From Pedobacter sp. B4-66 (lineage in GTDB: Bacteria > Bacteroidota > Bacteroidia > Sphingobacteriales > Sphingobacteriaceae): DNA of 64,000 nucleotides. Below the pieces are notes generated by a model. The model was not told the DNA's origin and searched no databases. It saw nothing but the letters and a program-made list of their open reading frames with translations. The DNA is taken from the NCBI RefSeq assembly GCF_018492665.1, contig NZ_JAFVME010000001.1:434001-498000 (forward strand), written 5' to 3'. Positions 1-8,984 of this stretch are shown here, piece by piece. Position numbers and translations under genes: made by a program. Position 1 is the stretch's first letter. Every line of letters begins with the position of its first letter.

Positions 1-1
1 C

Positions 2-1618
2 AATGAGAACCCGTTTAAAATAAAATCAGTGGCTAATGCCGCTTTTAAAGTAGATAAACTACCCTATGCCATAAAGGATAAAACTCTTGAAGAAATTGCC
101 CAGATAGATGGTCTTGGCAAAAGTATCTCGGCAAAAGTATGGGAGCTACTACAAACAGGTACTATGGCCGAGCTGCAAGCTATTCTTGCCGAAACACCCG
201 AAGGCATAGTAGAAATGCTTGGCATTAAAGGTATCGGTCCTAAAAAAATTGTCGTTATCTGGAAAGATCTGGGTATTGAAAACATTGGTGAGCTATACTA
301 CGCCTGCAACGAAAACCGACTTATTGAAGCTAAAGGCTTCGGCTTAAAAACACAAGAAGAAATCAAGAAGGTTATTGAGTTTCAAATGGCAGCGCATGGC
401 AAATTCCTATATGCGCAAACCGAAGGATTTGTTAACAAACTATTTGAAGATCTTGCTGTTTGGCTTAGAAGCACCAATGGAGAACCACTTTTAGGCGTTG
501 CCGGAGCATATCGTCGCTGCCTCGAAATTATCGAAGAAATAGAACTCGTAATAGGTTCCGAAAGTACCGACGAAATCCTTTCAAGAATATCAGAATTTAA
601 ACCTTTGCAATTTGAACTGCAAGGCGATGATGTACTTGCAGCCCAAAGCCCATCAGGCCTCAAAATAAAGCTCTACCTAGTAGCCAAACAAGATTTCTAC
701 CTCAACTGGTTTAAATTAACAGGTAATGAAAAACATGTTACCGAAGTCTTAGCCTTAGCCGGAAACGGACCTTTCGAGGATGAGCAAGCTATCTATAAAA
801 AAGCAGGATTAGCCTATGTAGAACCTGAACTTAGAGAGGGCTTAAATGAAATAGAGTTAGCCAAAGCAAACAAATTGCCTCACTTAATTACCTATAAAGA
901 CTTAAAAGGAAGCCTGCACAACCACTCTACATGGAGTGATGGTGTTCACACTCTTGAACAGATGGCGCTTTATTGTAAAGACAACCTTCAACTGGAATAT
1001 CTGGGGATTTGCGACCACTCAAAATCTGCATTTTATGCAAATGGCTTGAACGAGCAACGTGTTTATGCACAACATCAGGAAATTGATGCATTAAATGCTA
1101 AGCTTGCTCCGTTTAAAATATTTAAAGGAATAGAAAGCGATATTTTAAATGATGGCTCATTAGATTACAGTGATGATATCCTTAAAACCTTTGATTTCGT
1201 AGTAGCATCCGTACATAGCAACCTGCGTATGGACGAAGAAAAAGCTACTGCAAGATTAATTAAAGCCATAGAAAACCCTTACACTACAATTTTAGGGCAC
1301 CCAACCGGCCGACTATTACTGAGTAGAAAAGGCTACCCGATAGATTATGCTAAAGTAATTGATGCCTGTGCGGCGAATAATGTGGTTATAGAGATAAATG
1401 CGAACCCACTGCGCTTAGATCTTGACTGGCGCTGGCATCGCTATGCCCTTGAAAAAGGAGTGCTCCTATCCATTAATCCTGATGCGCACAGAACCGAAGG
1501 TTTCCACGACATGAAGTACGGTGTACTTATTGGTAGAAAAGGAGGTCTCGAAGCTAAGCAGTGCTTAAATACACTATCAGCGCAAGATATCTCCCAATAC
1601 TTCAATAATAAAAAATAG
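2..1618 (+). CDS. polX: DNA polymerase/3'-5' exonuclease PolX with C-terminal PHP domain (5' end outside window)
   Basis: The reading frame is open to the left edge: codons from base 2 read NENPFKIKSVANAAFKVDKL, the usual start region of bacterial PolX, so the GTG at 29 is an internal Val and the true start lies upstream. The N-terminal half has helix-hairpin-helix segments (IDGLGKSISAKV; LGIKGIGPKKI) and the X-family polymerase fold. The C-terminal half is a PHP phosphoesterase (GSLHNHSTWSDG, ICDHSK, HSN, LGHPTGR, INPDAHR), whose His/Asp residues bind metals. The family acts in base-excision repair and gap filling. The polymerase palm looks degenerate: I do not see the classic paired catalytic aspartates (GxVELVIGS appears as EEIELVIGS), as in many Bacteroidetes members. 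It is not obviously part of the downstream operon, because a promoter-like box follows its stop. Confidence 0.93.
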   Translation, partial: NENPFKIKSVANAAFKVDKLPYAIKDKTLEEIAQIDGLGKSISAKVWELLQTGTMAELQAILAETPEGIVEMLGIKGIGPKKIVVIWKDLGIENIGELYYACNENRLIEAKGFGLKTQEEIKKVIEFQMAAHGKFLYAQTEGFVNKLFEDLAVWLRSTNGEPLLGVAGAYRRCLEIIEEIELVIGSESTDEILSRISEFKPLQFELQGDDVLAAQSPSGLKIKLYLVAKQDFYLNWFKLTGNEKHVTEVLALAGNGPFEDEQAIYKKAGLAYVEPELREGLNEIELAKANKLPHLITYKDLKGSLHNHSTWSDGVHTLEQMALYCKDNLQLEYLGICDHSKSAFYANGLNEQRVYAQHQEIDALNAKLAPFKIFKGIESDILNDGSLDYSDDILKTFDFVVASVHSNLRMDEEKATARLIKAIENPYTTILGHPTGRLLLSRKGYPIDYAKVIDACAANNVVIEINANPLRLDLDWRWHRYALEKGVLLSINPDAHRTEGFHDMKYGVLIGRKGGLEAKQCLNTLSAQDISQYFNNKK

Positions 1619-1625
1619 TATTCCT

Positions 1626-1633
1626 TACCTTTG
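1626..1633 (+). promoter_or_regulatory. Candidate Bacteroidetes -7 box TACCTTTG abutting the next ATG
   Basis: TACCTTTG matches the phylum -7 consensus TAnnTTTG exactly. It lies 5 bases before the ATG at 1638, so the transcript would begin at or very near the start codon. No clear -33 TTTG is seen at the usual distance. Confidence 0.4.
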
Positions 1634-1637
1634 TACC

Positions 1638-2240
1638 ATGATTAGTAAGCTTTGTAATAAAATATTTCAGGACGCCATTAACGATTATCACGTTTATAAC
1701 AATATAGATCAACCTATAAACAATCCTTATCGCATAAGTACCTTAGAGCATTTATTATACATGAAATGCTGGATAGATACTGTTCAATGGCATATGGAAG
1801 ACGTAATCCGTAATCCGGAGATTGATCCTGTAGAGGCTTTACAGTGGAAAAGACGTATAGACGCTTCTAATCAGGAGCGTACTGATGTTGTTGAATACAT
1901 TGACAGCTATTTCTTAGAAGAATATAAGGAAATACAGGCAAAACCAGATGCTAAAATCAATTCTGAGAGCCCTGCTTGGGTGGTAGACAGGTTATCTATT
2001 CTTGCCCTAAAAATCTATCACATGACAGAAGAAACTTTGCGTGCTGATGCTTCTGAAGAACATAAGGAAAATTGTGGTGTTAAACTTAACATTTTGTTAA
2101 ACCAAAGAACCGATCTTTCTACTAGCTTAGACGAACTGATTACAGATATAGAAAACGGCACAAAATACATGAAGGTTTACAAGCAAATGAAGATGTATAA
2201 CGATCCGAGTTTAAACCCGGTACTTTACAACCCTAAATAA
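1638..2240 (+). CDS. DUF4254 family protein
   Basis: A 200-residue, soluble, mostly helical protein with no signal peptide or membrane segment. The pattern NPYRISTLEHLLYMKCWID followed by WHMEDVIR and a mid-region WKRRIDASNQERTD matches the DUF4254 family of Bacteroidetes. The biochemical function is unknown. It is followed after 3 bases by a GT9 glycosyltransferase, and this pairing is common in the phylum, which suggests a role in cell-surface sugar assembly (inference). The ATG at 1638 is the first start after the polX stop. Confidence 0.85.
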   Translation: MISKLCNKIFQDAINDYHVYNNIDQPINNPYRISTLEHLLYMKCWIDTVQWHMEDVIRNPEIDPVEALQWKRRIDASNQERTDVVEYIDSYFLEEYKEIQAKPDAKINSESPAWVVDRLSILALKIYHMTEETLRADASEEHKENCGVKLNILLNQRTDLSTSLDELITDIENGTKYMKVYKQMKMYNDPSLNPVLYNPK

Positions 2241-2243
2241 TTA

Positions 2244-3320
2244 ATGGCGGGAACACCTAAAATATTAGTGATCCGTTTCTCCGCGATGGGGGATGTTGCA
2301 ATGACCGCTCCTATTTTAAAAGAGTTCACTCAAAACTACCCCGATGCAGAACTACTTGTAGTTAGTCGTAGTTTATTTAAACCTTTCTTTTCAGGAATTA
2401 AAAACCTGATTTTTCATACTTTCGACCCCAAGCAAACCCATAAAGGATTTGCCGGCTTACTGAAGCTTTTTACAGAGCTCAAAGCACATAAAATTACGGC
2501 TGTAGCCGATTTACATAGTAACCTAAGGAGTAAAGTACTCACTACACTTTTTTCCCTTATCGGGGTAAAAACAGTATCCGTTGATAAGGGTAGAAAAGAG
2601 AAAAAGGAGCTTACACGCAAAACCAACAAGATTTTATCTCCTCTTGAACTTACCGTACAGCGCTATGCTGATGTATTTAAGAAACTAGGTTTCCCTTTTA
2701 CTATAAAAAACACCCTGCAACAAGTTTCTGCAGAAACACCCAACAAAGAAACCCTTGCTATAATTTCTGAAGCATTAAAATCTGCTCATTCAATTGCCAA
2801 TAAAACACAAAAGTGGATTGGAGTAAGCCCCTTTGCCCAACATCTGCAAAAGGTTTATCCTTTACATAAAATGGAGGCTGTAGTGTTAAGTCTTGCCGCT
2901 TCAGGTCATCACCTTTTTATCTTTGGAGGTTCTGCAGAAGAGCAAGAAATTGCCGAAGGCTGGGCTGCTAAACATGAAAATATTACCTCAGTAGTAAGAA
3001 AAATAAAGCTCGATGAGGAGCTAAAACTCATCTCCAATTTAGATGTAATGCTAAGCATGGACTCGTCCGGCATGCACCTGGCATCTCTGATGAATATACC
3101 AGTAGTTTCCGTATGGGGAGCTACACATCCCTATGCCGGTTTTTTAGGTTATGGCCAGTCCATAAACGATGCAGCACAATTAGATTTGTATTGCCGACCG
3201 TGTTCTGTTTATGGCAATGTACCTTGCTACAGAGGCGATTTTGCCTGCATGAACAATTTAGCCGAATCAATTGTTATTGATAAAGTAATATATAAACTTA
3301 ATAATCAAAAGGGGATTTAA
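2244..3320 (+). CDS. Glycosyltransferase family 9 (heptosyltransferase-like)
   Basis: A 358-residue protein of the ADP-heptose:LPS heptosyltransferase family (GT9, GT-B fold). The N-terminus ILVIRFSAMGDVAMTAPIL is the family opening. The C-terminal donor domain has WIGVSPFAQHLQKVYPL, LFIFGG and the conserved MDSSGMHLASLMNIPVVSVWGATHP, and ends in CRPCSVYG...C. It probably adds a sugar to the lipid A core or a related surface glycan at the inner face of the inner membrane. It sits 3 bases after the DUF4254 gene and 2 bases before sixA, so the three are likely co-transcribed. The acceptor sugar cannot be told from sequence. Confidence 0.9.
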   Translation: MAGTPKILVIRFSAMGDVAMTAPILKEFTQNYPDAELLVVSRSLFKPFFSGIKNLIFHTFDPKQTHKGFAGLLKLFTELKAHKITAVADLHSNLRSKVLTTLFSLIGVKTVSVDKGRKEKKELTRKTNKILSPLELTVQRYADVFKKLGFPFTIKNTLQQVSAETPNKETLAIISEALKSAHSIANKTQKWIGVSPFAQHLQKVYPLHKMEAVVLSLAASGHHLFIFGGSAEEQEIAEGWAAKHENITSVVRKIKLDEELKLISNLDVMLSMDSSGMHLASLMNIPVVSVWGATHPYAGFLGYGQSINDAAQLDLYCRPCSVYGNVPCYRGDFACMNNLAESIVIDKVIYKLNNQKGI

Positions 3321-3322
3321 CG

Positions 3323-3826
3323 ATGAGTAAACAGCTATTACTAGTAAGACACGGCAAATCAGATTGGGGAAATTCCCATCTTTCAGATTTCGACAGGCCT
3401 TTAAATCCAAGGGGACACAGAAATGCACCAGAAATGGCGTCAAGGATACTTCATAAAGACCTTGTCCCGCAATTATTGGTAAGCAGTCCTGCATTAAGAG
3501 CAATCACTACCGCTAGGCACTTCTCGCAAGTATGGCACAAATCTCCTGAACAAATTAAGGAAGAAACCACTATTTACGAAGCGGATGTAACCTCCCTTTT
3601 AAAGGTGGTTAATAAGCTTAATAATAAATATAACAGAGTAGCCATATTTGGGCACAACCCAGGATTTACAGATTTTGCAAACTATTTAAGTGATGCAAGT
3701 ATCTATAATATCCCCACCTGTGGAATTGCAATTATTGAATTCCCTACAGATGATTGGGCTGAAGTAAGTCACTTTGGTGGAACGATAATTGAATTCGATT
3801 CCCCCAAGAGTATTGATGAGGACTAA
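3323..3826 (+). CDS. sixA: SixA-type histidine phosphatase
   Basis: A 167-residue member of the histidine phosphatase (phosphoglycerate-mutase-like) superfamily. The N-terminal LLLVRHGKSDWG carries the phospho-accepting RHG, and IFGHNPGF carries the second catalytic His. The arrangement DFDRPLNPRGHRNA is that of SixA, which removes phosphate from histidine phosphotransfer proteins in E. coli. The substrate here is unproven. It starts 2 bases after the GT9 stop. Its stop codon overlaps that of the convergent AMP nucleosidase by 4 bases (shared CTAA), with no terminator between them. Confidence 0.85.
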   Translation: MSKQLLLVRHGKSDWGNSHLSDFDRPLNPRGHRNAPEMASRILHKDLVPQLLVSSPALRAITTARHFSQVWHKSPEQIKEETTIYEADVTSLLKVVNKLNNKYNRVAIFGHNPGFTDFANYLSDASIYNIPTCGIAIIEFPTDDWAEVSHFGGTIIEFDSPKSIDED

Positions 3827-4686
3827 AAATGAAGGTGCTTAACTGTAAGCCCATTATTAATTAGTTGCATAAGCGAATCTACGCCAATTCTTAAGTGAGT
3901 TTCCACATAATTGGTGGTTACACTGCTATCACTTTCGGCAGTTTTTACTCCTTCAGGAATCATTGGCTGATCAGAAACCAGTAACAAAGCTCCGGTAGGT
4001 ATTTTATTGGCAAAGCCTGTGGTAAAGATAGTTGCCGTTTCCATATCAACTGCCATTGCGCGTAAACCTTTCAGGTACTTTTTAAAGTCCTTGTCGTGCT
4101 CCCAAACCCTACGGTTGGTGGTGTAGCATGTTCCAGTCCAATAATCTCTTGAGTGATCTCTTATCGTTGTTGATATTGCTTTCTGCAAAGCAAATGCCGG
4201 TAAAGCCGGTACCTCTGCTGGTAGGTAATCGTTTGAGGTCCCCTCGCCTCTTATAGCAGCAATAGGCAAAATCAAATCACCCAATTGGTTTTTCTTTTTT
4301 AAACCTCCACATTTACCTAAAAATAAAACTGCTTTAGGCGAAACGGCCGTTAGCAAGTCCATCATTGTAGCAGCCATCGGGCTTCCCATACCAAAGTTAA
4401 TAATGGTAATACCATTCGCTGTTACACTTTGCATTGGCTTGTCTAAACCTAAAATAGGTGCGTTACCGTTCCACTCAGAGAACATTTGCACATATTTACT
4501 AAAATTGGTAAGCAAAATATACTGACCAAACTCTTCCAACGGTCTTCCGGTATACCTTGGCAACCAGTTCTTAACAATCTCCGCCTTAGACTTTAAGCCT
4601 TTCTTTACGGCAGTTTCTACTTCTTTGTTTTTCTTAGCCTTAGCTACTGTTTTTTCATCTTTTTTTACGTCTTTTTCTTCGTTCAT
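3823..4686 (-). CDS. amn: AMP nucleosidase
   Basis: A 287-residue nucleoside phosphorylase-fold enzyme. AMP nucleosidase hydrolyses AMP to adenine and ribose 5-phosphate. Family marks are NWLPRYTGRPLEEFGQYILL, GMGSPMAATMMDLL, FLGKCGGL, and the purine/ribose-binding AVDMETATIF followed by LLLVSDQPMIPEGVKT. It is the short Bacteroidetes form, without the N-terminal regulatory domain of the E. coli enzyme. The first 32 residues or so are an unusual Lys/Glu-rich stretch with no other in-frame ATG before the catalytic core, so they are either a real basic tail or an over-extended start at a non-ATG codon. It lies downstream of clpX, separated by a terminator, so it likely has its own promoter. Confidence 0.9.
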   Translation of the reverse strand: MNEEKDVKKDEKTVAKAKKNKEVETAVKKGLKSKAEIVKNWLPRYTGRPLEEFGQYILLTNFSKYVQMFSEWNGNAPILGLDKPMQSVTANGITIINFGMGSPMAATMMDLLTAVSPKAVLFLGKCGGLKKKNQLGDLILPIAAIRGEGTSNDYLPAEVPALPAFALQKAISTTIRDHSRDYWTGTCYTTNRRVWEHDKDFKKYLKGLRAMAVDMETATIFTTGFANKIPTGALLLVSDQPMIPEGVKTAESDSSVTTNYVETHLRIGVDSLMQLINNGLTVKHLHF

Positions 4687-4750
4687 ATATTTATCCTTTC
4701 TTTATTATTCTTTTTTTAAACCGCTATTGCTCAAATAACAAGTTAAAAAA

Positions 4751-4774
4751 AAATCCCCGGTAAACCGGGGATTT
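4751..4774 (-). terminator. Hairpin terminator after clpX
   Basis: A perfect 10-bp stem, AAATCCCCGG/CCGGGGATTT, with a TAAA loop, directly after the clpX stop. On the minus strand it is followed by a run of T (the A-run at 4745-4753 on the plus strand). This ends the clpP-clpX transcript. Confidence 0.9.
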
Positions 4775-4780
4775 AAATTT

Positions 4781-6022
4781 CTAAGCAGCTTTTAACTTTT
4801 TAAAGTCGGCTTTCTCAAATTTCTCCACGGCGTAGTCGAGCGTAATGCTCAGTTCCTGGACACTATCATCAGACGGCACGTCAAACATTGCATCAAGCAT
4901 AATTGCTTCGCAGATAGAGCGTAAGCCCCTTGCACCAAGCTTATATTCCATAGCTTTGTCAACAATAAAATCTAAAACCTCATCTTCAAATACAAGCTTC
5001 ACATTTTCGTATTCAAACAATTTCACGTACTGACGCAATAATGAGTTCTTAGGCTCAGTGAGGATATTACGCAAAGCTGCTTTATCTAACGGGTTAAGGT
5101 GTGTTAAAACCGGTACACGCCCGATAAGTTCAGGTATTAAACCAAACGATTTTAAATCCTGAGGAGTGATATACTTGTATAGGTTTTTAAGATCCAACTC
5201 ATCGTCGTCCTTTTTAACCTTATAACCTACAGCCTGCGTACGCAATCTGTTTGCTATTTTACGTTCAATACCATCGAATGCACCACCACAAATAAACAAG
5301 ATGTTATTTGTGTTTACAGGTATCATTTTCTGATCCGGGTGCTTACGACCACCCTGAGGCGGAACGTTTACTACAGTACCTTCTAATATCTTTAATAAAG
5401 CCTGTTGTACACCTTCTCCCGATACATCTCTGGTGATTGAAGGATTATCACTTTTACGTGCAACCTTATCAACCTCATCGATATAAACGATACCACGCTC
5501 AGCTGAAGCCACATCATAATCAGCAGCCTGCAATAAGCGTGTCAATATACTTTCAACATCCTCTCCTACATAACCTGCCTCGGTAAGTACCGTTGCATCA
5601 CATATACAGAAAGGTACATGCAATATCTTTGCAATGGTTTTAGCCAATAAAGTTTTACCAGTACCGGTTTCACCAACCAACATGATGTTAGATTTTTCAA
5701 TCTCAATCTCGTCGGCTTTATCAACCTTCTGACTTAACCTTTTGTAGTGGTTATACACCGCCACAGAAAGTACTTTTTTAGCATCATCCTGACCAATAAC
5801 ATACTGATCAATATGCGCTTTAATTTCCTGCGGTTTCAATAAGGTAATCGAAGGATCTAAAGCTTTACCCTTTTTGCTACCTAACTCCTGAACCAGAAGC
5901 TGATTAGCCTGCGCAACACATTTATCACAAATGAATGCATCAAGCCCTTCAATAAGCATTAAAGTATCCTGCTTACCTGAGCCACAAAAAGAGCAACGCG
6001 ATTCTTTATTTTGTTTAGCCAT
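4781..6022 (-). CDS. clpX: ATP-dependent Clp protease ATP-binding subunit ClpX
   Basis: A 413-residue AAA+ unfoldase that recognises tagged substrates and feeds them to ClpP in the cytoplasm. The N-terminal zinc domain has four cysteines (CSFCGSG...CDKC). Then come Walker A GETGTGKT, Walker [10 protein letters not shown], the pore loop GYVGEDVES, sensor regions and the C-terminal small domain with GARGLRSI. The IGF-type loop that docks on ClpP is represented by the segment around [15 protein letters not shown]. It begins 2 bases after the clpP stop, so the two are co-transcribed. Length and motifs are ordinary. Confidence 0.98.
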   Translation of the reverse strand: MAKQNKESRCSFCGSGKQDTLMLIEGLDAFICDKCVAQANQLLVQELGSKKGKALDPSITLLKPQEIKAHIDQYVIGQDDAKKVLSVAVYNHYKRLSQKVDKADEIEIEKSNIMLVGETGTGKTLLAKTIAKILHVPFCICDATVLTEAGYVGEDVESILTRLLQAADYDVASAERGIVYIDEVDKVARKSDNPSITRDVSGEGVQQALLKILEGTVVNVPPQGGRKHPDQKMIPVNTNNILFICGGAFDGIERKIANRLRTQAVGYKVKKDDDELDLKNLYKYITPQDLKSFGLIPELIGRVPVLTHLNPLDKAALRNILTEPKNSLLRQYVKLFEYENVKLVFEDEVLDFIVDKAMEYKLGARGLRSICEAIMLDAMFDVPSDDSVQELSITLDYAVEKFEKADFKKLKAA

Positions 6023-6024
6023 TT

Positions 6025-6717
6025 TTAATCTTTCTTACTAGCAACTAGTACTTCATCAATCATCCCAAAACCTTTAGCTTCTTCAGCTTTCATCCAGTAA
6101 TCACGGTCTGAAGCTTTCTCTACCCACTCATAAGACTGGCCGGAATGGTTAGAAATGATGTCGTATAGTTCCTTTTTTAATTTAAGCATTTCCCTAAGGT
6201 TGATCTCCATATCAGAAGCCACACCCTGAGCACCACCTGAAGGTTGGTGAATCATTACACGTGAGTGAGGTAATGCAGCACGTTTTCCTTTAGCACCTGC
6301 AACCAATAAAACTGCTCCCATCGAAGCTGCCATACCGGTACAAATCGTAGCCACATCAGGTGTGATGTACTGCATGGTGTCGTAAATACCTAAACCGGCA
6401 TAAACTGAACCACCTGGTGAATTGATATAAATTTGAATATCTCTATTGTTATCTGTTGATTGTAAGAACAACAATTGAGCCTGTATAATGTTTGCATTTC
6501 CGTCATAAATAGCATCACCTAAAAAGATGATCCTATCCATCATTAAACGTGAAAAAACGTCCATTTGAGCTACATTAAGCTGACGTTCTTCAATGATATA
6601 AGGGGTCATGCTTTTTGGAGAGTTGTTTGTTGCTCCAATAAAACGATCAACATTTAAACCGTTTATACGGTGATGTTTAACTGCATATTTTCTAAACTCG
6701 TCTTTATCTATTTTCAT
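6025..6717 (-). CDS. clpP: ATP-dependent Clp protease proteolytic subunit ClpP
   Basis: A 230-residue serine protease subunit that forms the tetradecameric chamber capped by ClpX. The catalytic Ser is at about residue 132 (GMAASMG), His at about 157 (MIHQPSGG), and Asp in the SDRDYW segment. The start MKIDKDEF is preceded by a roughly 40-residue N-terminal part that is a little longer than in enterobacterial ClpP and contains the processing region. It sits downstream of tig, behind a terminator and a 240-base leader, and runs into clpX with a 2-base gap. Confidence 0.98.
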   Translation of the reverse strand: MKIDKDEFRKYAVKHHRINGLNVDRFIGATNNSPKSMTPYIIEERQLNVAQMDVFSRLMMDRIIFLGDAIYDGNANIIQAQLLFLQSTDNNRDIQIYINSPGGSVYAGLGIYDTMQYITPDVATICTGMAASMGAVLLVAGAKGKRAALPHSRVMIHQPSGGAQGVASDMEINLREMLKLKKELYDIISNHSGQSYEWVEKASDRDYWMKAEEAKGFGMIDEVLVASKKD

Positions 6718-6739
6718 AAGTTCTTATTTTTTTTATCTG

Positions 6740-6768
6740 TTATGAAGCTTCCTTCGGAGGTTTCATAA
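6740..6768 (-). promoter_or_regulatory. Hairpin in the clpP leader that also spells an 8-codon ORF
   Basis: Arms TTATGAAGCTTCC and GGAGGTTTCATAA close on a TTC loop; 11 of 13 positions pair and the other two are G-T pairs on the plus strand. Read on the minus strand the same bases give ATG-seven codons-TAA (MKPPKEAS), ending about 20 bases before the clpP ATG. A regulatory role is speculative. Confidence 0.3.
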
Positions 6769-6882
6769 GTTCCTATTTTCTTGTCTGAAATCTATTCCTA
6801 TTTTTTAATAATAACAACCAAAGTAGAAAAACTAAATTGGTAATTTATTGTGGCATTGTAAAATTTGAATATCTTTTATATA

Positions 6883-6913
6883 AATAAGGCGGCCTTAATA
6901 AAGCCGCCTTATT
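6883..6913 (-). terminator. Terminator after tig
   Basis: An 11-bp perfect stem, AATAAGGCGGC/GCCGCCTTATT, with a 9-base loop, between the tig stop and the clpP leader. It separates tig from clpP-clpX transcription. The T-run on the minus strand is short. Confidence 0.8.
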
Positions 6914-6958
6914 CGTAATACTATATAATTAATTAAGTTTTCTGTTTCCAGATCCTAC

Positions 6959-8305
6959 TTATTTTAACTCTACAAATTTGTTATAAGCTATTTCTTTTTG
7001 TTCGATGGTAGCAACTGATTGAATGTGTTCGAAAACTTTAATCGCTTTTACTTCATCAAAAATACGGTTAGCATTGTCTTTCTCTTTAAGGAAAGTAGCA
7101 GTGTACTGAGCCAATTGATCTTCCGGCATCGGAGCTGGACTGTACATTCTAAATTGTGCGTCTAAACGTTGTTTTGCTGTTTGGAAAACATCTTCGTATT
7201 TAATCTCGATGTTATTGTCTTTAATCAATTTGTTTTCGATTAAAGTCCATTTCAAGTTTTTAGCGAAATCATCATAACCTTCAGCTAATTCTTCATCAGT
7301 TAGTTTTTCGTTAGTAGCTTTTAACCATTTACGTAAAAACTCATCTGGCAAATCAATTTTAATGCTGTCAGTAAGTTTAGTATACATATCGTTTTGTAAT
7401 TTACGATCTGCATCTTGCTTAAACATGCTTTCGATTTCTTCTGTAATTCTGGCAGTAAAACCAGCCTCATCAGTTACTTCACCTGCACCAAATAATTTAT
7501 CAAAGAACTCTTGATTTAAATCAGCTTCCTCTAAACGATTTACATTTTTAACCGTTACCTGGAATTTAGACTGTAATCCTTTAGCTTCTTCTTCACTGAT
7601 GTTTAATAACTTAGCTATAATAACCTCGTTTTTATCAAAAGCTTTTTGAACATCTAATTCAACTACATCATCCTTTTTTAAACCAATTAAAGATTTTAAA
7701 ATCTTTTTATCAGTAACCTGATCTAAACGAATAGATCCTGTTTGAGTAATGCCACCTTCAAAAACTGAACCATCAGGAGAAAGTTGTGCTAATTCGGCAT
7801 AAAGTACGTCTTCTTCTGCCGAAACTTCAGGGTTTGACATTTTGCCATAGCTTTTGCGGATGTTTTTGATACGCGCAGCTAGAGTTTCTTCGTCAGCTTT
7901 AACAACATATTGAGTAAATTTATCTTTCGAAGAAAGGTTTACTTCAACAGCTGGGGCTAATCCTAATTCATAATCAAATTCAAACTCGTCTGTATAATCC
8001 CATTTGAATTCTTTTGAATCATCCATCACAGGTAAAGGTTGACCAAGAATTTCTACTTTATTATCAGTTAAGTGTTTGCTTAAAGTTTCGCTTAACAGGT
8101 TGTTGATCTCTTCTACAAGAATACTTCTGCCATACATTTTTTTGATGTGAGCAGCAGGAACCATTCCTTTACGGAAACCAGGAAGGGTTGCTTTTTTAGC
8201 TTGATCTTTTATAGTTTTATCAACTTTTTCAGTATAATCTTCAGGTGCAATTTTAATTTTTACAACTGCGTTTAAGTCGTTAATTTTTTCCTGTGTAATG
8301 TTCAT
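6959..8305 (-). CDS. tig: Trigger factor
   Basis: A 448-residue ribosome-associated chaperone and peptidyl-prolyl isomerase that meets nascent chains at the tunnel exit. The N-terminal ribosome-binding signature is KATLPGFRKGMVPAAHIKKMYG. The middle PPIase-like domain (about residues 150-250) is divergent, as is usual in Bacteroidetes. A long helical C-terminal domain follows. No signal peptide. It lies upstream of clpP-clpX, the usual order in many bacteria, but a strong terminator lies between them and another hairpin upstream insulates it from the tRNA. Confidence 0.95.
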   Translation of the reverse strand: MNITQEKINDLNAVVKIKIAPEDYTEKVDKTIKDQAKKATLPGFRKGMVPAAHIKKMYGRSILVEEINNLLSETLSKHLTDNKVEILGQPLPVMDDSKEFKWDYTDEFEFDYELGLAPAVEVNLSSKDKFTQYVVKADEETLAARIKNIRKSYGKMSNPEVSAEEDVLYAELAQLSPDGSVFEGGITQTGSIRLDQVTDKKILKSLIGLKKDDVVELDVQKAFDKNEVIIAKLLNISEEEAKGLQSKFQVTVKNVNRLEEADLNQEFFDKLFGAGEVTDEAGFTARITEEIESMFKQDADRKLQNDMYTKLTDSIKIDLPDEFLRKWLKATNEKLTDEELAEGYDDFAKNLKWTLIENKLIKDNNIEIKYEDVFQTAKQRLDAQFRMYSPAPMPEDQLAQYTATFLKEKDNANRIFDEVKAIKVFEHIQSVATIEQKEIAYNKFVELK

Positions 8306-8341
8306 CTTTCTGAATCAATATTTTTATAACCGTCTTTATAT

Positions 8342-8372
8342 AAAAATTCCCCCGTGTTGCGGGGGAATTTTT
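8342..8372 (-). terminator. Terminator between tRNA-Leu and tig
   Basis: A 13-bp stem, AAAAATTCCCCCG paired with CGGGGGAATTTTT, with a 5-base loop, flanked by T-runs in both directions. On the minus strand it lies 3 bases past the tRNA 3' end and so ends the tRNA transcript. Confidence 0.92.
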
Positions 8373-8375
8373 GTG

Positions 8376-8457
8376 TGCGGAAGAAGGGACTCGAACCCCC
8401 ACGCCGTGAAGCGCCAGATCCTAAGTCTGGTGCGGCTACCAATTACGCCACTTCCGC
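8376..8457 (-). tRNA. tRNA-Leu (anticodon UAG)
   Basis: On the minus strand the acceptor arms GCGGAAG and CTTCCGC pair over 7 bp with discriminator A. The anticodon stem CCAGA/TCTGG encloses CTTAGGA, giving anticodon UAG (codon CUA). A long variable arm follows (CGCTTCACGGCGTG), and the T-arm has GGTTCGAGTCC. The long variable arm fits class II leucine tRNAs. CCA is not encoded. Confidence 0.96.
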
Positions 8458-8479
8458 AGTTAGGATTGTTTTAGGACTG

Positions 8480-8509
8480 CAAATATAGGGATAGTTTTTA
8501 ATTCACAAA
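8480..8509 (-). promoter_or_regulatory. Promoter of tRNA-Leu
   Basis: On the minus strand TTTG, 18 bases, then TATATTTG matches the Bacteroidetes -33/-7 pattern (TTTG-N19-21-TAnnTTTG, one base short). It is placed so that transcription starts about 15 bases before the mature tRNA. Confidence 0.65.
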
Positions 8510-8984
8510 ACCCTTTTCAAAATATTTTCAATAAATATTCAGCACGCCTATTCCCCTTCCTTATTATTTAATCACGATAAAAATTTCACGCTTCTGATAA
8601 CCAGTAAAATACATTCAAAACATTTAGCTTGGAAATAAATTTTAGGACGAAAAAAAAATTAAAATATTTTTTCATTTAACTGCTTTTCAATAGATCGATT
8701 TCCAATTTTCGCCCAAAAACCACTCAAATATTCCTTTTTTCAAATGTTTTTAAGGACTAAAAATTTTTAAACAGCCTCTAAAAAATCAATTTATTTCCAT
8801 TTTCTTTTGAAAAAAAGATAGAAAGTCCGAAATAAAATGAATTCATCACTTATTTTGAGGTCTTTTTATTAATATTTTTTCTTATATTCAATTCTTCAAA
8901 TCAATAGAATCCAAATGAGGATGTAATTAAAATGGAATTTATACCTACCTAAATTTCTATTGATTAAGTTTTGAATCGGACTGA
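8510..8984. other. AT-rich gene-free stretch
   Basis: No open frame of useful length, tRNA or clear promoter is seen here. It has many A/T homopolymers and short GGAC/GTCC-containing palindromic snippets (for example around 8753-8770 and 8822-8865), which may be decayed copies of the structured element that follows, but I cannot show this. Confidence 0.5.

Noticed and set aside
29..31. GTG at 29 as the start of polX
   Set aside because: Codons upstream to the window edge continue the family sequence (ENPFKIKS), so this is an internal Val.
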